Source: Symsagittifera roscoffensis
Lineage: Eukaryota > Xenacoelomorpha > Acoela > Convolutidae
DNA: 64,000 nt
Assembly: GCF_963678635.1 (NCBI RefSeq)
Contig: NC_087067.1
Location: 35,665,966-35,729,965, forward strand
Reading direction: 5' to 3'
Shown here: positions 10,029-19,801 of the stretch, in pieces
Layout: every line of letters starts with the position of its first letter
Position numbering within the stretch: the first letter of the stretch is position 1
Notes under the pieces: generated by a model
Told to the model about the DNA's origin: nothing
Databases searched by the model: none
What the model saw: the letters and a program-made list of their open reading frames with translations, nothing else
Position numbers and translations under genes: made by a program

Positions 10029-12439
10029 TGGCGCAGTCAGCAGTTTCGACCTCCGAGGATCGAACTGACCTGTTGGGCGTATCCGTATTTTGGCATAAAC
10101 CAACTGTGGACCCACCACATAGCTGGGACTCGTGGATAGGTCAATTCAACTTGGCAATTACTCTAAGAAAGAGATGCGATCCACGAGAGTTATTAAAACC
10201 TCCGGGTGTCGTACACGACGATCCTGCTCCAAAACCAGAAGTTGTAGGGGCGGATGAAGATGCTGCAGCAATCGCAAGTCGTATTGCACGTAATGACGCA
10301 GCAGTCCGGAAAGTCACAGAAATGAATGAAGAGCGCCGGGCGAAAGGTCCCCGAGTTGCACCAGGAGTGTATTATTTCGAGGTTGAACAACGTGTTAAAT
10401 CTCGCTTATTTTTCTCGCTCGGCTCAGAAGGGAGGAAAAGATTCCTCCAAAGTTATCCTCATGCAGATCTGAGTGAATTAACGTTTCGGGAATTCCATGA
10501 ATTCTGTGTTCTCCTATTCAAAAAGGAGAAAAATTTCATCATTGAACGTATGCAAATCTACAACGCGGTACATTCAGACCAAGAAAGTTTGGAAGCATTC
10601 TATTTACGATTGACGGGACAAGCCGCCCTGTGTGGATGGACAATTGATCAAGCAAAGGAAGTCGTCAGAGATATCTTCATTGCCAAAATGAGATATAAGG
10701 ATATTCAGAGAGAATTATGCATTCATCCAGGTGCCACTCCGGAGGATTCTCTGAAATCATCTTTACTGCAAGAAAAGGGAGCACAGACGGCCACCGACTT
10801 GCAAAGGCAACTCGGGAGTTCGTCGTCGTCGGGCAATTATTCCCAGGCAGGTGCTACTATGGGTCCGAATTCCCGGATAAAACAGGAACCCACCTTCTCT
10901 GTCCAGGGTAAGAAACTTTCAGACAGAATTATTCGGGCCCAGAATGGTAAGAAGAAGGAGATCAACGAGAAATCGAAGTCATGTTATTTCTGTGGTAACA
11001 GATTCTCACCAAACCACAAGCAGAGTTGTCCAGCCAGAAATGTTACTTGCAGGAATTGTAACAAAAAGGGTCACTTTGCCAAATGCTGTAATTCTAAGAA
11101 TGTAGCGAACGTGGAAGCTGAGTCATATGAGACAGTGGAAGAAACATGTAATTTCATCACGTCCGATAGTGAGTCGGAATTCACTGTTTTATCTGTAGCA
11201 GCTGTGAAACCAAGTCTGCCAATTAAATCAGTGAAAAAGTTGGAGGTGGTCAATGCAGCCACGGGCAAGTTACGTTCCATCCAGATTACACTACGTTGTG
11301 GTAAGACGTTTTTCAAGGCAACAGTGGATACTGGGAGTCCAGCCTCCTTCGTGAATAAGAAGACAGCAGACTATATTATAAAAACGGTTCCTTCAGCCAA
11401 GTTCTTCTCGGTTCAAGAAAGTCCAATTGATACAGTTTACGTTGACTATAATCGGAAGAAAATTGAATTGATGGGTACGTTGATTGTAGATGTATCATCT
11501 TTGGGATGGCATATCAAGTCTGCAAAATTCCTTATATCAGAAAATCGAACACGTTGTTTACTGGGTTTGGATTTGCAACCCCAATTGGGAGTAAGAACAA
11601 CGCAAGTCAGACCAGATCGTCCTTTGGTGGGAGAAGTCTCCCAATCAAACCCCAATTTAACATCGGATTCATGGAAATCTCACTTTCACCAGAAGTTCCA
11701 TCGGGTGTTCAATAGAATTGGCAAAGCCAAAAACCACAAAGTATTCTCTACGTTCAAGTCTCCACTCGTCCCCATTCAAGAAAAGAGAAGGAGAGTGCCG
11801 GTGCATATTCAAGATAAAGTTGGTCAGGAAATTCAAAAACTCATTCATGAAGGGCACGTGGTTAAATTGAATAAATGTACCAGTGAGTATTTCATCTCTC
11901 CGATCGTAATTACGGCGAAGAAAGATGGTTCTGTGAAATTAGCTATGGATGCTAAACCTATGAATGAACAAATTCATAAGAATCATTACCAAATGCCAAA
12001 TTTGTTAGAACTATTGGACTCAGCCGCCCAGATAATCACGTCGGATATTTCAGGAGATGTTTGGTTTACGTCCTTAGATTTAAAATATGCCTTCAGCCAG
12101 ATTCCGCTCAGTGAGGAAATTAGCCGACATTGCAATTTTAATATCGTCTACGGAGAACAAACTGGTACGTATCGGTTCAAGACGGGGTTTTATGGTCTTA
12201 CGGACATGCCAAAGGAATTCCAAAAAGCGATGGACAATAATCTCCAGGGTTTGTCAGGAGTATTTTGTTTCCTTGATGATATTCTGATTGTTTCGAAGGG
12301 CTCAGACGAGGGTCATGCGTTCGAATCACGCTTCGGTCACGGCTGGAGGGGTCCCAGTGTCATCCGCCTCCTCAAGGTGGGACCGGCTGCGGCAAAATGG
12401 CTGAAATCTCCCCCTCCCCCACGGTTGGTCCTGCACTGA
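10028..12439 (+). pseudogene. Ty3-1 Gag-protease-RT, interrupted by a SINE
   Basis: The start ATG at 10028 is formed by the last LTR base plus TG of the primer site. Residues 1-280 are Gag. Two cysteine-rich knuckles follow at about 318-354 (CYFCGNRF...HKQSC, then CRNCNKKGHFAKCC). The aspartic protease has ATVDTGSPASF near residue 433. Reverse transcriptase begins near 580, and its catalytic motif FCFLDDILIVSKG is near 748. The frame then runs into a SINE at 12306 and stops at 12439 inside it, so the last ~45 residues are not retrotransposon protein. The genuine frame resumes after the SINE. Gag and Pol are in one frame, which implies processing by the protease rather than frameshifting. Confidence 0.9.
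10029..10046 (+). other. Primer binding site of Ty3-1, tRNA-Ser type
   Basis: TGGCGCAGTCAGCAG directly follows the LTR. The PBS known for tRNA-Ser-primed elements of the 17.6/297 type is TGGCGCAGTCGGTAG, which differs at two positions. The PBS is also translated as the first residues of Gag (M-A-Q-S-A). Confidence 0.7.
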
Positions 12440-12460
12440 GCAGGCCGGGGGCTAATAAAA
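12306..12460 (+). mobile_element. SINE insertion with tRNA-type B box
   Basis: A ~155-bp GC-rich insert lies between two copies of aagggctcag (12296-12305 and 12461-12470), a 10-bp target duplication typical of LINE-driven insertion. It contains CGTTCGAATCACG, close to the pol III B box GGTTCGANTCC, and ends in ctaataaaaaa. No A box is visible, so it is probably 5'-truncated. Without it and one duplication copy the RT frame would be open. Confidence 0.8.
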
Positions 12461-12499
12461 AAGGGCTCAGTCGAGGATCATAATATTCTTGTAGACAAG

Positions 12500-15376
12500 G
12501 TGATAAGTCGTCTGGATAAAGAAGGTTTTGCTCTGAAATTTTTGAAATGCGAGTTTTCCTTAAATCAATTATTTTGGTTAGGATACGATATTGATTCAGA
12601 AGGATACAGACCGAAACGTTCTAAGATAGAGGCAGTACTTGCTCTGGAACCACCAAGGACACTCAAACAACTCCGTTCATTCATGGGCATACTCAACCAC
12701 CTACAACGGTTTTTGCCGAATCTTCAGGTCCATTCCGACCAATTACGCCCGTCACTGACGGCAGGTAATAAAAGCAAATTTGAGTGGGGGGAATGTCAGC
12801 AAATGGCGTTTCGCAACATCTTGCAGTTGATCGCGAACATAACAAAAATGTATCACTATGACCAAAGTCGGAACTCGCGGGTGAAATGTGACGCTAGTCA
12901 TAGTGGTCTGGGTGCAGCATTAGAACAGGAGATAGAAGAGGATGTTTGGGTGCCAATTGCTTTTGCATCACGTTTTCTAAACGATCAGGAGAAGAAATAT
13001 AGTACCAATGAATTAGAACTACTAGCAATTGTATGGTCGTGTGAGCATTTCCGAACGTACTTGTTAGGGAACCATTTCGTGATTCTAACTGATCACAAAG
13101 CAATCATATCTGCATTAAAGACGAACCGCGGAAACAAAACTTATCAGTCACGTTTAACTAGATGGGCTGATAGGTTATTACCTTTTGATTTCGATATTTT
13201 CCATATCTCCGGCTGTAAGCTAGGAATCGTGGATTACTTATCTCGTTTCCCAACATTTGAAGCTCCACGACCAAGTAGTTTTGACGAACAATATGTCGTC
13301 AAATGCATTAGTCGATTCTTTGATGCATGTGAAATCTTGGACTGTTGGGCCAAGCATCATACTTCAACTGAGGAGTTATCCAATACCGCGGAAATAAGTC
13401 AGGATTATGTCGTACCTGATCAAATTAACCTAGTTGAGTTATTGGGAAATTGTCAATCTCGGATCAATTGTCCCGATATCAATAGTTCACTTGTTGCATC
13501 GAACAAGTTTGGAAATATATCGGTAGAGGGCGTCTTATTTCAAGACATTCAACCTACATCGGAAAGTTTCTATCCGCTAGAGGGCGACAAAATGTTAGCC
13601 ATTAGTCAAAATAACTCCTCTAATCTATCGATTTCTTCTCCGCTAGAGGGCGTCCAACGTGTTGGCTCGTATTCTAGCCAATCAGCGTCGAGTATTAACA
13701 TGCCGAATTTTGCCACTTTCTCAGCATGGATCACAATTTATCTGCCATTTCTAATTTCATTGTGGATTATTACTTTGGCCGTGAGCGGTTGTCATCTGTT
13801 AGCATTAATAATCAATTTTTTTTTCTTGATTTCATCATATGGGATTGGTTGGAGTGCAATTAGTTTGAGTGTTTTTCACTTTCAGACTGCAATGAATCCC
13901 AACACAAGTACCAACAACACAAACGACAGTTTCGAGCAGTTGTTAAATCAGTATCTGCCGGTCACTCAACATTTGTTCTCCTCAGATAGAGCCAGGCCGC
14001 GGTTTCGCGCGGGGGCTATTCGACCCAGAAGATCTTCAACAGTTCAACGAGGAGTAGAACTGAGGAGTCAATACGCCCGTATTCTAGCGAATTTCAGGTC
14101 CAAACGGGGCAGGATACCAAAACAACAATCTCAGTCAGTCAACAGTCTCGATATCTTAAAGTCACCAGTGGTCGCTGCGGACCAGAAATCGTTAACCGGA
14201 CTGGTGGGAATTCTGGACTCAGATGTATTATCGGAGCTCACGGATGAAGATGCCAGTTTAAGCCTCATGAAACGAGCAATTATCAACCGGGATTACGAAG
14301 GATTTTGCCGCATCGATTCCTATATTAAATCATTTTGGCATTGTGCAGCGGTAGTTGATGGCTGTGTTGTGGTGGATAATAGGATCGCTATTCCCATGTG
14401 TCTACGCAAACCTTTGTTATCTCGACTCCATAGATCGCATGCGGGTCAGTTAGCAATGGTTGACGCAGCACAATACATCTGGTGGCCCCGAATGCATCGG
14501 GACATTATCCAACTGTGCAAAGATTGTCCTCAGTGCACAAAGTTTGGTAAGAATTTGAAAGCGAACGTATCATTTAATTCATCCAAGCCTTATCCTCTTT
14601 TATCGGGTCCTAATGAAGAGCTGCAACTTGATTACGCAGGCCCTCTACTTGACTCATTTGGTAATAGTATTTATATCTTGGTCGCAATCGAACGTTATTC
14701 AAAATATCCGTCGGCTATGATTACGCGTTCCACGGGAGGACGGAAGATCATTAAGTTTCTCAAGTCATATATTCAACAGCACAGTATTCCCCGATCCATT
14801 AAAACAGACCAGTACTCCGGTTTTAAAAACAAATTAGTGCAAAATTTTTGTCTAGAGAAAAATATTGTACAATATTTTTGTCCGGTGGGGGACCATCGTG
14901 GCTGTGGTTTAGTCGAACGGTCGATACAAACAATTAAGCGTCGTTTGGGCGCCTCTCGGTTAAGTTCGGATTTCTCTAATGTTCAGGATACCCTTAAGAA
15001 TATTATTGAAGATATCCGGGTTACAAAAAATTCAGTTACCGGGGTCTCCCCGTTTGAACTTCATTTTGGTCGTCCTCCGAATACGGAGCTATCTATAGCG
15101 GCTGATCGTTTAACTTCGGGAATTCATTTAGACAACCAACGTTTGGAACGGGACTTGCTCACACCAGAGCAGCGACGGGAGCAGTGCGATAGTCGTCCCA
15201 GAATCAAAGTCGTCCAGAAAGGGCAATCAAGCCCGACGGTGTCTCCACATTTTGGTGGAACCACAGACTCAGTAGCGGATACACCCCACTACCGTGCACT
15301 GGAGAGCTTGGCACAATCCGCAAACCAGTGGTTGTCATTGAAAAAGTCTCTGACACATCAGGAGTCAAAGCCCTGA
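12500..15376 (+). CDS. Ty3-1 RT C-terminus, RNase H and integrase
   Basis: The frame continues from the interrupted RT. The RT thumb comes first, then RNase H (VKCDASHSGLGAALEQ, NELELLAIVW, ILTDHKAI; residues ~130-245). A ~250-residue linker follows, which unexpectedly contains a strongly hydrophobic stretch at about 403-460. Integrase has an HHCC finger (H-A-G-Q ... C-K-D-C-P-Q-C), first Asp in LQLDYAGPLL, second Asp in IKTDQYSGFKN and Glu in GLVERSIQTIK. The displayed first Met is not a true start. The frame ends at 15376, overlapping the tail ORF, with a frame change at the AAAAAG run at 15341-15346. Confidence 0.9.
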   Translation: MISRLDKEGFALKFLKCEFSLNQLFWLGYDIDSEGYRPKRSKIEAVLALEPPRTLKQLRSFMGILNHLQRFLPNLQVHSDQLRPSLTAGNKSKFEWGECQQMAFRNILQLIANITKMYHYDQSRNSRVKCDASHSGLGAALEQEIEEDVWVPIAFASRFLNDQEKKYSTNELELLAIVWSCEHFRTYLLGNHFVILTDHKAIISALKTNRGNKTYQSRLTRWADRLLPFDFDIFHISGCKLGIVDYLSRFPTFEAPRPSSFDEQYVVKCISRFFDACEILDCWAKHHTSTEELSNTAEISQDYVVPDQINLVELLGNCQSRINCPDINSSLVASNKFGNISVEGVLFQDIQPTSESFYPLEGDKMLAISQNNSSNLSISSPLEGVQRVGSYSSQSASSINMPNFATFSAWITIYLPFLISLWIITLAVSGCHLLALIINFFFLISSYGIGWSAISLSVFHFQTAMNPNTSTNNTNDSFEQLLNQYLPVTQHLFSSDRARPRFRAGAIRPRRSSTVQRGVELRSQYARILANFRSKRGRIPKQQSQSVNSLDILKSPVVAADQKSLTGLVGILDSDVLSELTDEDASLSLMKRAIINRDYEGFCRIDSYIKSFWHCAAVVDGCVVVDNRIAIPMCLRKPLLSRLHRSHAGQLAMVDAAQYIWWPRMHRDIIQLCKDCPQCTKFGKNLKANVSFNSSKPYPLLSGPNEELQLDYAGPLLDSFGNSIYILVAIERYSKYPSAMITRSTGGRKIIKFLKSYIQQHSIPRSIKTDQYSGFKNKLVQNFCLEKNIVQYFCPVGDHRGCGLVERSIQTIKRRLGASRLSSDFSNVQDTLKNIIEDIRVTKNSVTGVSPFELHFGRPPNTELSIAADRLTSGIHLDNQRLERDLLTPEQRREQCDSRPRIKVVQKGQSSPTVSPHFGGTTDSVADTPHYRALESLAQSANQWLSLKKSLTHQESKP
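13520..13652 (+). repeat. Three copies of a CCGCTAGAGGGCG-type motif
   Basis: CCGCTAGAGGGCG occurs at 13574-13586 and 13640-13652, and a variant with cggtagagggcg at 13521-13532. Spacing is 54 and 66 bp. In the protein they give E-G or P-L-E-G. The motif is close to the known CTCF core. Confidence 0.5.
13709..13880 (+). other. Predicted membrane hairpin inside Ty3-1 Pol
   Basis: Between RNase H and integrase the protein has two long hydrophobic runs (WITIYLPFLISLWIITLAV and LLALIINFFFLI) separated by a short turn. Nothing of this kind is expected in a Ty3 Pol linker. Ty3-2 and Ty3-3 have hydrophilic linkers at the same place. Confidence 0.5.
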
Positions 15377-16164
15377 AGACCCTGACGGAGAGAAATCAAA
15401 TCCTCGCAGCCACTCTTCGTTCGAACTTGTCCGCTGGTACCCTCAGATTCCGGAACCAAATGCCAACGGAACAAATTCGCCCTTCGTTGCCAAAACGTAA
15501 TTTGGACTATTTAAATTTGAACGAACCAATTAAGGTTGAAATTTTTCGGAAATTTCTAAATAGGAAGTCTGGCAGAGAACTTTTCAAACCTTATAAGGGC
15601 AAAATCGTGCGGATCACTGATTCCACATATATTTCTGATAAAGGGAAAGTTATTAGAAGGAATCACTTGGCAGTGCGTCTTAAATCAACCCCTCTAAATT
15701 TTTCAGGAAAACAACTAACTCCTGTGAAGAAAGGGAAGAAACGCCCAAACGTGCCATCTTCAACATCATCATCGGAAGACAATAGGCCTCTCAAACAATC
15801 GGGTTCCAGGCAACGTATTTCAGCGAAAACAGTGTACGTGCCTGCTCATTCGAAATTCCCCTCTATGCCAGTTTCACATACTCCACCCCGCAGTCAAATG
15901 GTGGCGTCGAAATTAAGGGAAGATGCAACTTCGGAGGCTCCGGGTATACAGAACATCCCGTATCCACAGCATTCTACTCCGGTGGTAGACTTGACAGTTT
16001 CTTCCTCTACGTCGGGTAATCCAGGAACAGAGGCTCCTATTAGCGTCAAACCAAGGTGTATTAACGTCAAACGAAATCTACAGTTATTGTCTCTTCATCT
16101 AAGTCTGGCAATTCAGGAGCGGAAATTCCTATTAGCATCAAGTCAAAGGCGCCAATTCCAATAA
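15328..16164 (+). CDS. Ty3-1 post-integrase tail, first part
   Basis: This ORF is 278 residues, in the -1 frame relative to integrase and overlapping it by about 50 bp. Its first coding match to the other elements lies at about residues 80-115 (KPYKGKIVRITDSTYISDKG), which resembles a segment in the same position of Ty3-2 and Ty3-3. The rest is rich in S, P, T and K and looks disordered. It is either reached by -1 frameshifting at the AAAAAG run (15341-15346) or separated from Pol by a one-base indel in that run. The last ~35 residues are probably out of frame, because parallel S-G-N-x-G-x-E-x-P-I-S motifs continue in the next ORF's frame. Confidence 0.65.
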   Translation: MVVIEKVSDTSGVKALKTLTERNQILAATLRSNLSAGTLRFRNQMPTEQIRPSLPKRNLDYLNLNEPIKVEIFRKFLNRKSGRELFKPYKGKIVRITDSTYISDKGKVIRRNHLAVRLKSTPLNFSGKQLTPVKKGKKRPNVPSSTSSSEDNRPLKQSGSRQRISAKTVYVPAHSKFPSMPVSHTPPRSQMVASKLREDATSEAPGIQNIPYPQHSTPVVDLTVSSSTSGNPGTEAPISVKPRCINVKRNLQLLSLHLSLAIQERKFLLASSQRRQFQ

Positions 16165-16613
16165 TGACCCCAGTAGGCTCAGATCTTATTCCCATCTCTT
16201 CAGACGAAGAATCGTCAATCTCGGAGTCACAAGTAGGAACTTCATCAAAATTAGTAGCATCGGGCTCTAACACCCAAGATAGTCACGGCATACTTTCGGA
16301 ACAGGATGGGAATATGTCTTCTTCGTCAAATTCGTCACGATCTTCTTCTCGACGGAAAAAGCAAACTACATTCTACGGTAGCCCTATTAGACACTCAGTT
16401 AATGTCATTCAGTCTCAGTCAACAACTACGCCTCCGTCAACTCCTGCCTCTCCGGATAAGAAAGTCCGTTTTGCCGTGTCCGGTTCTGATCGTCCTAATC
16501 AAGTAAGCCAGTCTCGGGCTGATATACCCGAGGATTCCCCAAAACATAGGAAATTTATTCGTTTCCCCAAAACGAGTACTTCCGACTATCCTTCGCGTCG
16601 GTCAGATAGATAA
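16164..16613 (+). CDS. Ty3-1 post-integrase tail, C-terminal part
   Basis: This 149-residue ORF is very serine-rich. Its frame is already open and protein-like from about 16085, so the ATG at 16164 is probably not a true start and a frameshift near 16065-16085 separates it from the previous ORF. The segment RRKKQTTFYGSPIRHSVNVI resembles the C-terminal segment of Ty3-2 (KEPKRFGDPIKHSIKEI), which supports both being the end of one long Pol tail. Function is unknown. Chromatin targeting is a possibility only by analogy with integrase tails of other elements. Confidence 0.6.
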   Translation: MTPVGSDLIPISSDEESSISESQVGTSSKLVASGSNTQDSHGILSEQDGNMSSSSNSSRSSSRRKKQTTFYGSPIRHSVNVIQSQSTTTPPSTPASPDKKVRFAVSGSDRPNQVSQSRADIPEDSPKHRKFIRFPKTSTSDYPSRRSDR

Positions 16614-16860
16614 AACTTTTGTATTTATCGAATTCGGCATTTGGTCCAGAACTTAAACAAACTATTGTACCCTGTATTTGCTAAAAACTTTAAACTTTAT
16701 ACCAAATTTCTATTTGTAAAACTTCATGTTGGTCAGATAAATGAAACTTTTGCATTTATCGAATTCAGCATTTGGTCCAGAAATCATACAAACTATCGTA
16801 TCTTGTCTAATTAAAACTTTCGCATTTATCAATTCAGCATTTGGTCCAGAAATTATACAG
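16612..16860 (+). repeat. Three repeats in the Ty3-1 3' UTR
   Basis: A unit around tttatcgaattcagcatttg followed by gtccagaa is present at about 16612-16655, 16743-16790 and 16811-16860, with similar flanks (aaactttt before, atacaaactat after). The copies are noncoding and lie between the last ORF and the polypurine tract. Confidence 0.75.
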
Positions 16861-17040
16861 ATTTTTGTATCTTGTTCTCGCCATAATCTTTAAATTCATA
16901 TCAAACCTTTATCTATGATAGTCATTTTCCATAAATCTCTTTGTCTACCTGCTGTTCTTCACGGTTTAATATGTAAAAGCGCATTTATTAATTTTGTACT
17001 TAAGAGTAAAGAAATTCAAACACGGTTTGAATTCTTTTCC

Positions 17041-17053
17041 CGAGAGGGGGAAA
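17041..17053 (+). other. Polypurine tract of Ty3-1
   Basis: The purine run cgagagggggaaa abuts the TGTG start of the 3' LTR. This is the expected site for plus-strand DNA priming. Confidence 0.85.
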
Positions 17054-17333
17054 TGTGGTGCGTCGTTGTTTAGTCTTAAACATGACGTCATCAGTGTGCT
17101 AGCTATTCGTGCTAAACTCCATTATCGGTCAAGGTCGTTACCGACCTGCCAATCCACTTGAACCTTAACAGCATGCGCTCTATTCATTCTCTGTTCAACT
17201 TATGAAAGATTTAAGTTGTATTTACTTCTATTGTCATGACATTATTTAAATACTAATCTATCTATATTATCTATATGATAACATAACAAGGAGAATTGAT
17301 TCTTGTTTTAAAACTGTCTTTCGACGTTTCACA
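17054..17333 (+). repeat. 3' LTR of Ty3-1
   Basis: It is 280 bp, TGTG to CACA, and appears identical to 9749-10028. It is followed by attac (17334-17338), the second copy of the target duplication. A CRE-like octamer lies at 17083-17090. Confidence 0.95.
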
Positions 17334-18107
17334 ATTACTAACAATTTATTGTCATTCTACTAATTTTTGTTTTTATTTTCAATAAATATTTTCCAAAAAT
17401 GTTTTTATATAATACTGCAGAATTTAAGAAAACGATCTGAGATCTTTTTATCAATTGTTATTGTAAATTAGTAATTTTGTTTAGCGCCTGAAATAATCAT
17501 GAAGATTGACCTCAAGATTTTATGTTTGCAAATGAAAATCTAAATTCATTGCTAATAAAATTCTAAATATAAAAGTTTGTGTTGGCTTTTGCCGTACTAT
17601 CATATAACTATATGGTAAGTTTCTACTTTGTCATATGTCGTCTCTGGTTCGAGGTCTTCTTACGATTCCGGGTAGTTCTGTTATCATTCGGAATATTGGC
17701 TCTGATCTATTGAGTCGTAGAGACATTTCGATTAAATTATCGTCGTATAACATTTTGAAAATGTTTTGTCTAAATTCTAATCTAATTTTGGTTAATTCTA
17801 AGCTATTAAGGTCTTGTTCGAGACTTATGGTCGCACCAGATGAGTTATGTGCTATGTGGTTAACTCATAGAGTAATTTCGGATAGGGTACACCGTGTGCT
17901 CGTCACGCTATCTTATTTTCGGCCGGATAGATTCGTGCAACTTCTTAGTCTAATACCGATCCTAATCTTACTCTTATACTATCTAGTCTCAGGTTGTTTA
18001 ACTAGTTTCTGCTAGGCTCAATAGATCTAGGGTATACTGGTTTATTGCGGCTGCTGAAGTTCTCTTGGAGAGGCAACTAATTTCTAAGTTAAATTCAAAT
18101 CTCTCTG

Positions 18108-18135
18108 GTGCTGAAATTACAAGTAATTTCAGCAC
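18108..18135. repeat. Perfect 13-bp inverted repeat with 2-nt loop
   Basis: gtgctgaaattac is followed after aa by its exact reverse complement. No run of T follows, so terminator function is not implied. Confidence 0.7.
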
Positions 18136-18623
18136 TTACAAATAAGTGGGTTGTTAGTTAGATGGATCATGATTGGTTGAATATTAAATACTTTACAGTG
18201 GTAAAATATCTAATTTATCCAATGATAAATATAGTTTAGATCAGGTTCCAATTTGTCTACAGATTAAATAAGTTTGGCTCAATAGTCCATAAAGATCGGA
18301 TGCTTTTTGTGAACCCCCGGCAAAAACAAGACATGCTAGTTGTTATCAACTAACGACCATACATCTGGAAAACTCAGTAGGCTTAAGAGCATAAACTTAG
18401 CAGTTATATCTAATGTTGAGATAACTAAGTCTGGTGCTAGATATAAAACTATCAACCTCAGATCTGCGCATTCTATGATGTATGTATGTATGTGTTTTGA
18501 ATTCGGGCCAAGGCTTACTCTCTCAAACAAGATGAGTTTTGCTGTTCAAATTCTCTAAGTACTGGAGATAAGTTCGTTGTAGTTTGTTTCAAAGTGTCTC
18601 CATAGGTTAAGAAAAGGCTCGTT

Positions 18624-18671
18624 ATGATTTTAGAAAACTAACAACAAATGATTTTAGAAAACTGACGACAA
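18624..18671. repeat. 24-bp tandem duplication
   Basis: atgattttagaaaacta followed by acaacaa is repeated immediately with two changes (acgacaa in the second copy). Confidence 0.7.
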
Positions 18672-19801
18672 GATTATTCATAAATACCGAGGCGAATCGG
18701 CACTTTGTTAACACGAACATTAAAAGAAATCTCTAACAAGGGGGCGATGCGAGGCTACGCACAAATTGCGCCACAACACAACATAGCATTACAAAATAAA
18801 CTACCGGCAAAAATGAGACAAACGCCATTTGTCGTATTTTCTTCAAATTTGGAAAAAAAAATGTTTTCACTAAAATTTTTGTCTAGAAGAACCACTTCGG
18901 AAAAACACGTACCGATCAAAAGAATTGAGTGTTAAATTACCCAAGAAACAAATGTACGACGGTAACAGAGCAGAAATTTCTTGCGCGGACAAAAGTTTAG
19001 CAGGAAAAACTGTTTTCATGAAAACCTAATTTCGCAAAAAGGTTTTCGAACACCGCAGTATGAAGCCACTAAAATGAATTGAATTATGGACATAACAACT
19101 TTAAGCCGATTAAACAAAATTTAAAAGAAATGAAGTTAGAGTGAAACCAAAATATTAAAAAGCAAACCAACATAACCAAAGAGACGAAGCGGAGCTTTGC
19201 ATTATTTGCGATACAACACAAACATAGCTTTTCAAATTTCCAAGCATGTCTGCTCGAACGCACTGATTTCGAATAAAAACATTGTGTGGCTTGATAGAGC
19301 AGAACTTTTGTTAACATTCAATTCGAACTTGATTAGACTTTTTGTATTTCTTGTTAACCCTCTAGACCAATTGCTGTTTAGCATATTAGGTGTGTCTATC
19401 GAAATCTAATTACAAACATGTTCTGATAGCGGAACTTTTGAAAAAAAAAAACTTAATAAAATTTTCAGACACGTGAAATGGAAAAAACCGGCATGATCAT
19501 TGGAATTCTAAAAGTGGCCAAGAAACGAATAACGCTATCCCGTAGCTTGGCTTTCAAGACCAGACGCCGGTCCCTAACGAGCGTGTGTCTGTTCTAGAAA
19601 AGATTTGCAAGCAGTATCTGATACAAACAACAGCATAAATGAGACTATGGAACCCACCATTGAAAAAAAATAAGGAAGCATATCCCAAAAGATGTTGACA
19701 AATTGGAAACATCACTATCAATTTTTTAAAAATCTTTAACCAATCAAGGGCTAAACGATTTTAAAGAGTCTTTTTTCGAAGAGACTATAAAAACAATAGA
19801 G

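Larger units (their letters stand above)
9749..17333 (+). mobile_element. Ty3/gypsy LTR retrotransposon Ty3-1, near full length
   Basis: Two 280-bp LTRs (TGTGGTGCG...TTTCACA) look identical by eye and are flanked by attac, so the insertion is recent. Inside are a tRNA-Ser-like primer site, gag-protease-RT-RNase H-integrase in Ty3 order, two further tail ORFs and a polypurine tract. A ~155-bp SINE interrupts the RT, so the copy cannot make intact Pol. Total length is 7585 bp including the SINE. Confidence 0.95.
17339..19046. other. Unassigned AT-rich stretch
   Basis: No convincing gene is present. One plus-strand ORF (17635-18015, 126 residues) is leucine-rich and hydrophobic at its end and has no recognised family. 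It may be chance. The stretch holds a perfect hairpin (18108-18135), a 24-bp tandem duplication (18624-18671) and, near 18735-18800, a diverged copy of the 5' end of the LINE-bearing unit that follows. Confidence 0.4.

Noticed and set aside
12306..12460. tRNA gene
   Set aside because: Only a B-box-like motif is present. There is no A box, cloverleaf or acceptor stem, and it is flanked by a target duplication.
16162..16166. TAATG overlap suggesting termination-reinitiation
   Set aside because: The downstream frame is already protein-like ~80 bp earlier (parallel S-G-N-x-G-x-E motifs), so a frameshift near 16075 explains it better.
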